This document shows, piece by piece, positions 26,075 through 33,709 of a stretch of 64,000 nt of DNA. Position 1 is the first letter of the stretch. Each line of letters begins with the position of its first letter. The position numbers were made by a program, and so were the translations under genes. The notes beneath the pieces were generated by a model. That model saw nothing but the letters and a program-made list of their open reading frames with translations. It had not been told where the DNA came from and ran no database searches. Location of the stretch: NCBI RefSeq assembly GCF_900520355.1, contig NZ_LS999521.1, positions 2,046,001-2,110,000 on the forward strand, written 5' to 3'. The DNA is from Acinetobacter calcoaceticus (GTDB lineage: Bacteria > Pseudomonadota > Gammaproteobacteria > Pseudomonadales > Moraxellaceae).

Positions 26075-26962
26075 ATGTTTGGTCCTTTTGAATTTATCTT
26101 AGCGGGTATGTTAGTTGGTTTCTGTGTAGGGATTACAGGAGTTGGTGGTGGATCATTAATGACACCAATTTTAATTAGTCTTTTTAGAATTGAACCGCAT
26201 ATCGCAATTGGTACCGATTTACTTTATGCCGCAATTTCAAAGTTCTGTGGCTCTATGGTCCATGCTAGAAAACTTAATATTGTCTGGCCAATTGTTTTAT
26301 GGCTTGCAGTGGGTAGTATTCCGGCATCTTTCGCTACATCTTGGGTACTTGAACACTTTTTAAGCCAGTCAACTCACTATAAAGCTGTGTTAACCATGGT
26401 TTTAGGTTTTATGCTAACTCTGACGGGTGTTTCAATTATCTTTCGTTCTCGAATTGAAAAATTCTTTAATCGTTTTAGAAGTAAAGAAACAGTACAAACA
26501 GAAAATGAGCAATTGGCTATTCACCATAAACGCCTCTACATCATTATTATGGGTATTATTTTAGGCGTGTTCGTAACGCTTTCATCGGTTGGTGCTGGTG
26601 CATTTGGTATTATGGCACTCGTGATCATGTTCCCGAACTTGCCAATGATTCGAATTATTGGTTCAGATGTGGTACACGCCGTATTGCTTACCTTAGTGGC
26701 GGGCCTTGGACACATGAGTGCTGGTAACGTCGACTTTACGCTTCTTATGTGGTTATTAGTAGGTTCAATTCCAGCAATTATTGTAGGTACGCTCATTAGT
26801 TCCCGCATGCCAGAACGTTTAATCCGAAAAATTTTAGGGATTACTCTATTTGCTCTCGGTGTTAATTTTATGGTTAACCCGGTCAAAGCAAAACCAAAAG
26901 CCCCTGTGGTACAACAACAAGTAGTGATTGCTGAAAAAACAAGCAACTCAACTGAACAATAG
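26075..26962 (+). CDS. TauE/SafE family sulfite/anion exporter
   Basis: About 295 residues with eight hydrophobic segments in two halves. The first half has ITGVGGGSLMTPILI and the second LSSVGAGAFGIMAL, the internal repeat typical of TauE/SafE. The GTG at 26063 and ATG at 26075 are both possible starts; MFGPFEFILAG gives the natural N-terminus. A well-placed ribosome binding site (AAAGGAATAAG) instead serves an in-frame ATG at 26045 that is ended by TGA TAA after four codons. Substrate unknown; relatives move sulfite, sulfonates or thiosulfate. Confidence 0.85.
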   Translation: MFGPFEFILAGMLVGFCVGITGVGGGSLMTPILISLFRIEPHIAIGTDLLYAAISKFCGSMVHARKLNIVWPIVLWLAVGSIPASFATSWVLEHFLSQSTHYKAVLTMVLGFMLTLTGVSIIFRSRIEKFFNRFRSKETVQTENEQLAIHHKRLYIIIMGIILGVFVTLSSVGAGAFGIMALVIMFPNLPMIRIIGSDVVHAVLLTLVAGLGHMSAGNVDFTLLMWLLVGSIPAIIVGTLISSRMPERLIRKILGITLFALGVNFMVNPVKAKPKAPVVQQQVVIAEKTSNSTEQ

Positions 26963-27079
26963 CAAAATCAATAAGATTTTTCCAAAGCGAAATACCATGA
27001 GATGTAGGATTTTCATAATTATTTCATGGTATATTCAGTACACAAAACAACCTTTAGTATGATCGAACCAGTGACAGCA

Positions 27080-28168
27080 ATGAATACACATTCAAAATCA
27101 GTTTCCAAGCCAGATATCGACGACGTTAATATTAAAAGCATTCAAACTCTTGTAACTCCAGCCGAGCTTAAATCAGAGCTGCCTTTATCTGATGTTGCTT
27201 CACAAACCGTCCTAAAAGGTCGTGAAACCATCCGTAATATTTTAGATGGCTCAGATAAACGTTTATTTGTCGTTATTGGCCCTTGCTCAATTCATGACCC
27301 TAAAGCTGCTCACGAATATGCCGATCGTTTAAAAGCATTAAATGAAAAAGTTAAAGACACTTTATATTTGGTTATGCGTGTTTATTTTGAAAAACCACGT
27401 ACAACAATTGGCTGGAAAGGTCTAATCAATGACCCAGATATGAATGACTCATTTAATATTGAAAAAGGTTTGCGCATTGGCCGTAAGCTTTTACTTGAAT
27501 TAAATGAAAAAGGTCTGCCATGTGCAACTGAAGCACTTGACCCGAATTCTCCACAATACTACCAAGACTTAATTTCATGGTCTGCAATTGGCGCACGTAC
27601 AACCGAAAGCCAAACTCACCGTGAAATGTCTTCTGGTCTATCGTCACCAGTTGGTTTTAAAAATGGTACGGATGGTGGCTTAACTGTTGCAACCAATGCC
27701 ATGCAGTCTGTTAAATATGGTCATAGTTTCTTAGGCCTTAATGACGATGGTCAGGTTTCAATTATTAACACCAAAGGCAACCCATACGCACACGTAGTTT
27801 TACGTGGTGGTAATGGTAAGCCAAACTATGATGCTGGCTCTGTTGAAGAAGCAGAAAATGCTTTGGCTAAAGCAAAAGTAAGCAATAAAATCATGATTGA
27901 TGCAAGTCATGCAAATTCAAACAAAGACCCGTACTTACAACCACTTGTTCTTAAGAATATTACTGAACAAATTTTAGATGGAAATAAGTCAATTGTTGGT
28001 CTTATGGTTGAAAGTCACTTAAAAGGCGGCCGCCAAGATATTCCAGAAAATCTTTGTGATCTAGAATATGGTAAATCAGTGACTGATGGCTGTATTGACT
28101 GGGAAACAACCGAAAAAACATTACTTGAAATGCATGAAGCTTTAAAAGACGTTTTACCAAATCGTTAA
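27080..28168 (+). CDS. aroG: 3-deoxy-7-phosphoheptulonate synthase, AroF/G/H class
   Basis: First enzyme of aromatic amino acid synthesis: phosphoenolpyruvate plus erythrose-4-phosphate to DAHP. It has about 362 residues from ATG 27080; in-frame starts at 27026 and 27059 cannot be excluded. Class I-alpha motifs are clear: VVIGPCSIHD, MRVYFEKPRTTIGWKG, ESQTHREMSSGLSSPVGFKNGTDG, DASHANSNK and ESHLKGGRQ. Which amino acid feeds back on it (aroF, aroG or aroH type) is not deducible by eye, so the symbol is approximate. It is monocistronic with a terminator. A TrpB and chorismate synthase lie elsewhere in the window. Confidence 0.9.
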   Translation: MNTHSKSVSKPDIDDVNIKSIQTLVTPAELKSELPLSDVASQTVLKGRETIRNILDGSDKRLFVVIGPCSIHDPKAAHEYADRLKALNEKVKDTLYLVMRVYFEKPRTTIGWKGLINDPDMNDSFNIEKGLRIGRKLLLELNEKGLPCATEALDPNSPQYYQDLISWSAIGARTTESQTHREMSSGLSSPVGFKNGTDGGLTVATNAMQSVKYGHSFLGLNDDGQVSIINTKGNPYAHVVLRGGNGKPNYDAGSVEEAENALAKAKVSNKIMIDASHANSNKDPYLQPLVLKNITEQILDGNKSIVGLMVESHLKGGRQDIPENLCDLEYGKSVTDGCIDWETTEKTLLEMHEALKDVLPNR

Positions 28169-28195
28169 TCCATCTTTTTAAGAATATCGATTAAG

Positions 28196-28220
28196 CCCTC
28201 TTTTTTGAGGGCTTTTTATT
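28196..28220 (+). terminator. Terminator after DAHP synthase
   Basis: AAGCCCTC / GAGGGCTT arms around a T-rich loop followed by TTTT, about 27 bp after the stop. Confidence 0.88.
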
Positions 28221-28269
28221 TTAATGAAATTTCTAGATAAGCCGTAATAGGGTTTAAAAGTTTTATTAT

Positions 28270-29016
28270 TTATAAATAAAAATAACTTACGATAAAAGCA
28301 AAAAGCAGCACAGTTTCGCTAAGCTCAATCGCGGCCCCCACAGTGTCCCCTGTAATGCCACCAATACGTTTTATAAACAGATGTCTTAAATAAACAAGGC
28401 TCATTAAAAACCCAATCACGGCGATTAGACCTTGCCATCCCCAATATAAAGGTAACAGCAAAACTAACCCAATTATTATCCAAGAAGCTGTTTTAGGTAA
28501 ATGGTCGGTCAGAGAACGGCCTAAACCTTTTTCACGAACATACAGTGTAGTTAAAAATAAAATGGATGGCACAAGGCGCCCAAGTGCAGGAACCAATATT
28601 AAAAATAGCATTTGATGTTGTTCAATCAGTACATAGACCAGTGCGAACTTGAGCAGACATATAACAACTAAACTCAGTACTCCAATGGGGCCACAACTTG
28701 GATCCTTCATAATTTGTAAAGTACGTAGCTTGTCTCCAAAACCACCTACCCACGCATCTGCCGTATCTGCCAGCCCATCTAAATGCAAACCGCCTGTTAG
28801 CCAAATCCATAAAGTCATTATGATGGGGGCAAGTAGAAGAATTGGTAATTTTGCGAAAAGACATGCAATAAGAAAAAGAATGCCACCGATAATGAACCCA
28901 ACCAAGGGATAAAACAAAATAGCTCGACCATTTTGTTGCGCCGTCGGCATTGTCTTTAACTCGATTGGCAGAACAGTTAAAAATTGCAATGCGATCCAAA
29001 AGGGTGTCATATCCAA
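28270..29016 (-). CDS. cobS: Adenosylcobinamide-GDP ribazoletransferase
   Basis: Inner-membrane cobalamin synthase that joins adenosylcobinamide-GDP with alpha-ribazole (phosphate). The 248 residues contain about six membrane segments. The N-terminal FLTVLPI, the LDGLADTADAWVGG motif (acidic Mg site) and the C-terminal RIGGITGDTVGAAIELSE are diagnostic. It is the last gene of the cob cluster, about 105 bp after the histidine phosphatase. Together with cobU, cobT and cobC it gives a complete nucleotide-loop pathway, consistent with salvage of cobinamide. Confidence 0.94.
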   Translation of the reverse strand: MDMTPFWIALQFLTVLPIELKTMPTAQQNGRAILFYPLVGFIIGGILFLIACLFAKLPILLLAPIIMTLWIWLTGGLHLDGLADTADAWVGGFGDKLRTLQIMKDPSCGPIGVLSLVVICLLKFALVYVLIEQHQMLFLILVPALGRLVPSILFLTTLYVREKGLGRSLTDHLPKTASWIIIGLVLLLPLYWGWQGLIAVIGFLMSLVYLRHLFIKRIGGITGDTVGAAIELSETVLLFAFIVSYFYL

Positions 29017-29121
29017 TCCAAGTCTCTAACTGATCTATATTCAAAACAGATTGAATTATGAAGAAATAAAAATGGGAATAGCAATCCCTATTCCCATTAA
29101 ATACTTCAGAAAACTGAAAAT

Positions 29122-30693
29122 CTATTGTATTTGATAGCATTGTTTCAATTTTATATAGTCGTAGTAGAAACTGGTTGGGCTATAACGCGCGTAGTTACAT
29201 GCAGACTTAAATAAAGTCTCTTTTTCGTTATAAAGCATTTTTACCAAAGTATTGCCTTGGTTATTTTGATAAATATCCCACTGTATATTGGCAGCCATAG
29301 GTGAAACCACTTCTGCGCGCCATGAGCTGGTTGAGTAATTATACGTCTGGCGAAGTGGTAAAGGCTGCATCATATTATGTAAGTCTAGGCTGGTGGCCAG
29401 AGGAATAATAATTTCTGCATGAGCAAAACGTAAAACCGCTTTGTAAGGTTGAGCTTTATTGACTACAGCATCAACTTGTTGAAATAAATCTTGCTTTAAA
29501 CCTTGGGCGATTGCACTTGTGACTTGATTTGACTCTGTAAAGCTTGGACCTTTTTCATAAAAATCATTTGCATCATTAAATCCGGCATAGAATTTTGCGG
29601 CTTCTACAGGCATATATTTATCAAAATCGATACCTTTTAGTTCATCTTTCATGCCACCAGAAATCGAATAAAGCTCATACACATAAGCTGCTGCATCAAC
29701 TGCACTGGCGATAGTGTTTTTACCCTTACCTTTTTCCGTAATTTGCTCACCTTTAGGCGAAGTGACTGTAAAAGACCCCGTATTACTAAAGCTATAACCT
29801 GTTGTACCCAATTTTTTAATAAAATCTGCTTTAAAAATTGGACTTAACACAGTTAAAGCGACTTGTTCAGCTTGAGTATGATTTGATAATTCATCTAACT
29901 TTTGGGTTAAATCTTTATTATTTTCTTCAAAATCTTGATAGGCCTGACTTGCATCATAAATTTTCTGTTGGTTAGCACTTAGCGGCTGAGTTAGGTCTTC
30001 ATCTGCATTCAAGCTATGGAAATAAAGTTTAAAACGGTCTACCCCACCATCTTCAACACTTGGCACGCTTTCACTCGATAAATTGGTATAAGAGACTGGA
30101 ACAATTTTATCTTTGAGCTGCGGTTGTTGTTTAATGAGTTCAGCCGTGAAAAATTTAGCACTATCTACCGCACGATCCACACCCGAACTTTGTACCGATA
30201 TCGAAGCTTGTTGATTAAATAAATTCGGTAATCGTTGTAATAAACGATCAGCAATCCCGCGATGTTCTAAAATACCAGTCATGGTTTCATTACCATAACC
30301 AAACTGACGAATTCCTTCCACGCCGTAACCTAACAGAATATTGGCTTTCATCATGGCCTCTAGGTCAGCACCTAATTGCTCACCTAACGGCGTTAAGGCA
30401 TTTTCTGCTTTTGCCTGTTTCCACAAATTATAAAGTGCTAAGTCATATTTGAGACTTGATAAACCTCTTGAGCCATGGCGAGCCACTAACTCTGTAAAAA
30501 CAGGTTGGAATCCACTTGGTGCTTGTTCATAGCTTTTTAATTCTTGTTGAGGTTGGTAAGGTGTCTTTGTTTGATAATACTTTGATTGGGTTGTAGGTGG
30601 TGTCGTTGGCTGATCATCTTGATCGTCATTATTATTACAAGCCACAAGCACTAATGACGCGGCAAGCAGCGTTGTTTTAAATAAAATATTCAT
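29122..30693 (-). CDS. Lipoprotein histidine acid phosphatase (MINPP/phytase-like)
   Basis: A 523-residue lipoprotein: signal with lipobox LVAC and lipidated C19, then an asparagine/aspartate-rich linker. The branch-2 histidine phosphatase signature RHGSRG starts at R72, and the second catalytic site is HAE (RFAHAEI, about residue 430), as in multiple inositol polyphosphate phosphatases, instead of the HD of classical acid phosphatases. Likely anchored in an outer membrane and acting on phosphorylated small molecules, phytate-like ones included. It lies between cobC and cobS, but nothing in it ties it to cobamide chemistry. Confidence 0.85.
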   Translation of the reverse strand: MNILFKTTLLAASLVLVACNNNDDQDDQPTTPPTTQSKYYQTKTPYQPQQELKSYEQAPSGFQPVFTELVARHGSRGLSSLKYDLALYNLWKQAKAENALTPLGEQLGADLEAMMKANILLGYGVEGIRQFGYGNETMTGILEHRGIADRLLQRLPNLFNQQASISVQSSGVDRAVDSAKFFTAELIKQQPQLKDKIVPVSYTNLSSESVPSVEDGGVDRFKLYFHSLNADEDLTQPLSANQQKIYDASQAYQDFEENNKDLTQKLDELSNHTQAEQVALTVLSPIFKADFIKKLGTTGYSFSNTGSFTVTSPKGEQITEKGKGKNTIASAVDAAAYVYELYSISGGMKDELKGIDFDKYMPVEAAKFYAGFNDANDFYEKGPSFTESNQVTSAIAQGLKQDLFQQVDAVVNKAQPYKAVLRFAHAEIIIPLATSLDLHNMMQPLPLRQTYNYSTSSWRAEVVSPMAANIQWDIYQNNQGNTLVKMLYNEKETLFKSACNYARYSPTSFYYDYIKLKQCYQIQ

Positions 30694-30817
30694 AAGTCAG
30701 ATAAGCTATTAATAAGAAATGCTCATATCTTAATTTTTAGCAATGACAGTACGATTACAATATTTCAAATATCTTTATAAAAATAATAACTTACAAGTGT
30801 ATAAAAATATAAAGCTG

Positions 30818-31429
30818 CTATCTCAGTATAAAAGTTAATTGACCATCTGTTTTAGAAAATTCGAGAGAATATAAATTCCCAAGCTCCGCTGGCATTTTAA
30901 GTAGGTCATCTAAAGGCTGTTGCCCGGCTAAACAAACCAATAATTTAATTACGCCCCCATGGGTAACAACTAAAGCATGTTGCCAGTTTTGGCTCTGCAT
31001 TTGATCAATTAATTGCTTAAACCCAATCAAAACTCTATTTTGAAATAGAATTAAACTTTCTGCATTAGGAGGACAATACTGACTAGGCTTTTGCCAAAAA
31101 TTTGCTAGCAACTCGGGTGAGGTTTCATAAATCTGCTGTGTTGAAACTCCTTCCCAATCACCAAAATACATTTCTTTTAAATCGGGACTTAAAACTAACG
31201 GTAATTCTTTTTGTTCAGCTAGCTGCTCGGCAAAACAAGCACAACGTTTTAATGAGGAACTAACAATCACATCCCATGGCTGATTTGCGACTTGCTCAAT
31301 GGTTGACTCCATTTGCTGCCAACCTTTTGCTGTTAACTCATCATCTAAATGCCCCCGTAAAGTATGGCTAAACTGAGTTTCACCATGTCTGAGTAAATCA
31401 ATTTTCAATTTACTCAATTTTGTCTCCAC
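30818..31429 (-). CDS. cobC: Alpha-ribazole phosphatase (histidine phosphatase family)
   Basis: A 203-residue cytosolic phosphoglycerate-mutase-type phosphatase that converts alpha-ribazole phosphate (or cobalamin-5'-phosphate) to the dephosphorylated form. Catalytic LLRHGETQFS near residue 13, SSSLKRCACFAEQL, and VVTHGGVIKLLV with the second histidine are visible. The probable GTG start overlaps the end of cobT by 20 bases. Note that this cobC is the Salmonella-type name; the same symbol is used for other enzymes in aerobic pathways. Confidence 0.88.
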   Translation of the reverse strand: METKLSKLKIDLLRHGETQFSHTLRGHLDDELTAKGWQQMESTIEQVANQPWDVIVSSSLKRCACFAEQLAEQKELPLVLSPDLKEMYFGDWEGVSTQQIYETSPELLANFWQKPSQYCPPNAESLILFQNRVLIGFKQLIDQMQSQNWQHALVVTHGGVIKLLVCLAGQQPLDDLLKMPAELGNLYSLEFSKTDGQLTFILR

Positions 31430-32465
31430 TTACAGCCGCTTGAGCAAACGTTGCCATTTGATTATGTAATACGCACGCCATTTTAACCAAAGCCAAAGCA
31501 GCACCAGCTCCACTACCTTCACCTAAACGCAAATTCATCTTTAAAATTGGCTCAGCATTAAGTTCTTGTAAAATACGGCAGTGACCATATTCTGCCGATT
31601 GATGTCCAAATAGCATCCAGCCCCGTACATCAGGGTTCATTCGTACCGCACATAAAGCAGCTACCGAACTAATAAATCCATCCACAATCACGGGTAAACC
31701 AATTTGAGCACATCGAATATAAGCACCAGTTATGGCAGCAATTTCCAAGCCACCTACAGCACTTAGGATTTTAAACGCATCACCAATGACATGTTGATAG
31801 TGACGCTCTATTGCCTGCTCAATAACTTCAATTTTATGTCTTAACTGATCGGCACCAATTCCTGTACCTACGCCAGTTAATTGCTCAGCCGTCTCATTTA
31901 ATAAAAGACATGCTAACGCAGAAGCAGAACAGGTATTTCCAATTCCCATTTCACCCGCAATATAAATATCTGCACCATTGGCTTTAGCTGTACCTACGCT
32001 CTTTTTTCCTAATTCTAAAGCAGCACGACATTCCTCAGCATTCATTGCAACTTGTTTTGCAAAATTTGCTGTGCCTGCCCGAATACAATAACGCTCAACA
32101 CCTGCATATTCGTACGCTTCGCCTACTGTGCCACAATCGATAACTTGTAAATGAGCTTGATGATATTTAGCAATTACACTAATTGCTGCACCACCAGTTG
32201 TGAAGTTTTGCAACATTTGACGTGTGACAGCTTGAGGATATGCAGAGATATTTTCTTCAACCACGCCATGATCGCCTGCAAAAACTGTGATCCATGGATA
32301 ATTAACTTGAGGATGAGCGTTGGACTGTAAACTAGCAAGTGTAATTGCAATCTGCTCCAAATCACCTAAAGCGCCCGTAGGTTTAGTGAGTTGGAGTTGA
32401 TATTGTTCAGCTTGTTTTTTTGCTTCCAGATTAGGTTGCTTTACCGATTCTAACCACCAGTTCAT
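31410..32465 (-). CDS. cobT: Nicotinate-nucleotide-dimethylbenzimidazole phosphoribosyltransferase
   Basis: Activates the lower-ligand base by transferring phosphoribose from nicotinate mononucleotide. It has about 351 residues from the ATG at 32463-32465, whose ribosome binding site AAGGTGAG lies in the cobU tail; only 1 bp separates the cobU stop from this start. Motifs: LTKPTGALGDLE, FAGDHGV, NFTTGGAAI, EMGIGNTC, GTGIGAD and the C-terminal LRLGEGSGAGAAL with the catalytic glutamate. Full-length. Confidence 0.94.
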   Translation of the reverse strand: MNWWLESVKQPNLEAKKQAEQYQLQLTKPTGALGDLEQIAITLASLQSNAHPQVNYPWITVFAGDHGVVEENISAYPQAVTRQMLQNFTTGGAAISVIAKYHQAHLQVIDCGTVGEAYEYAGVERYCIRAGTANFAKQVAMNAEECRAALELGKKSVGTAKANGADIYIAGEMGIGNTCSASALACLLLNETAEQLTGVGTGIGADQLRHKIEVIEQAIERHYQHVIGDAFKILSAVGGLEIAAITGAYIRCAQIGLPVIVDGFISSVAALCAVRMNPDVRGWMLFGHQSAEYGHCRILQELNAEPILKMNLRLGEGSGAGAALALVKMACVLHNQMATFAQAAVSGDKIE

Positions 32466-32466
32466 T

Positions 32467-32985
32467 TTACTTCTCACCTTTTAAAATCATTGGAAAACCA
32501 GCTACACAAAACACAACTTTATCTGCAATTTGTCCTAGAGCTTGATGCAGTCTGCCTGCTTCATCTACAAAACGACGGCTAATCTCGCCTAATGGCACAA
32601 CACCCAGACCAGTTTCATTACTGACTAAAATAATTTCTGATTGAAGCTTAGGTAAAACGTCTATTAGTTGCTCACATTCAAACTCTTGAACGTTTTGATC
32701 ATCTAAAAGTAACAAATTCGTTAGCCAGAGCGTTAAACAATCCACCAAAATGATTTGATTAGGTCGATCAATTTTTTGCAGAACTTCTGCTAAATATAAT
32801 GGCTCTTCAACTAAGGACCAGTGAGCAGGACGCTGATTTTGATGGTGTGCAATTCGGTTTTGCATTTCTGGATCAAGCGCTTGCGCCGTCGCGACATAAG
32901 TCACAGCTAATTGCATAGATATTGCCGTTTGTTCAGCCAGTCGACTTTTACCAGAACGAGCACCACCCAAAATTAGTTGCAACAT
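32467..32985 (-). CDS. cobU: Adenosylcobinamide kinase / guanylyltransferase
   Basis: Bifunctional P-loop enzyme of 172 residues that phosphorylates adenosylcobinamide and adds GMP. Walker A GGARSGKS (residues 7-14), YVATAQALDPEMQNRIAHHQNQRP with the guanylylated-histidine region, VDCLTLWLTNLL and VSNETGLGVVPLGEISRRF are diagnostic. It overlaps the upstream 2H phosphoesterase gene by 13 bases and abuts cobT, so the three are translated from one message. Confidence 0.95.
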   Translation of the reverse strand: MLQLILGGARSGKSRLAEQTAISMQLAVTYVATAQALDPEMQNRIAHHQNQRPAHWSLVEEPLYLAEVLQKIDRPNQIILVDCLTLWLTNLLLLDDQNVQEFECEQLIDVLPKLQSEIILVSNETGLGVVPLGEISRRFVDEAGRLHQALGQIADKVVFCVAGFPMILKGEK

Positions 32986-33599
32986 GAATCACCTAAAAAC
33001 AAATGCTGATATGGATATAACTTACCTTGTAAAGTTTGAGCCTGATAATAACCAAACGTCAAATGCTCAATTTTAAGTTCAAATTCAGCATGCTTATATT
33101 GTACAGGCAATTCAGAAATTTTTTGCAAAATCAAATCACTACTATAGTCTTTTTTATATAACCCTAAGGTAATGTGTGGGCAATAATCTAGAGCTGCAAT
33201 TTCATTAGAAACCGTGCCTAACTTCTGTCGTATTAGAGATAAGATATTTTCGGCATCTTGAATTTCTACAAATAAAGCACTACTAAAACTATCAACTGCT
33301 CCAATTTTTAAATGAAATGGAGCAAAATCCTCTTTTCTTAAAATTTCTCTCTGCTGCTCAAACTCATTAAAACTAAAATCATCTTTATAAAGTTTAGATT
33401 CTTGAGTCAAAAAACCGCATATAAACAGCGTGACATGATATTGACGGCTATTAGGTTCTAATAAAAAATCTGAAAAATGCGCGCGTAATGTATCTAAATA
33501 ATCAACTAATTTTTGATCATTAATTTCCAGATACCATAAAGCATAATTTTGACGCCCACAGTGCCATTCCCGATAATCCCGGATAAATGTTGGCACCAT
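32973..33599 (-). CDS. 2H phosphoesterase superfamily protein
   Basis: About 208 residues (start at ATG 33597-33599; a GTG eight codons upstream is possible). Two H-x-T motifs are present, YHVTLF (H55, T57) and PHITLG (H142, T144), the hallmark of 2H phosphoesterases (2'-5' RNA ligase, cyclic phosphodiesterase types), with strands placed as expected. It is the first gene of the cob run and overlaps cobU by 13 bases, so it is coupled to cobamide assembly. The substrate is unknown; a cyclic-phosphate nucleotide or an RNA-repair function are both possible. Confidence 0.82.
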   Translation of the reverse strand: MVPTFIRDYREWHCGRQNYALWYLEINDQKLVDYLDTLRAHFSDFLLEPNSRQYHVTLFICGFLTQESKLYKDDFSFNEFEQQREILRKEDFAPFHLKIGAVDSFSSALFVEIQDAENILSLIRQKLGTVSNEIAALDYCPHITLGLYKKDYSSDLILQKISELPVQYKHAEFELKIEHLTFGYYQAQTLQGKLYPYQHLFLGDSCCN

Positions 33600-33709
33600 G
33601 AGCGTAGAGGGTTTTAGCAGCACAGCTTTAATTCAAAATGATTCAATTTTTGTATTAAAGCATGTTTACCTTTCAATTCAATTGTAGAGTGCAAATTTAT
33701 TGAACGAAT

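Noticed and set aside
27453..27647. Minus-strand frame inside DAHP synthase
   Set aside because: It overlaps the conserved coding sequence entirely and has no start signal.
33600..33709. Cobalamin riboswitch upstream of the cob cluster
   Set aside because: Only about 110 bp lie between mtlD and the 2H gene, and no B12-box-like sequence or extended structure was seen.
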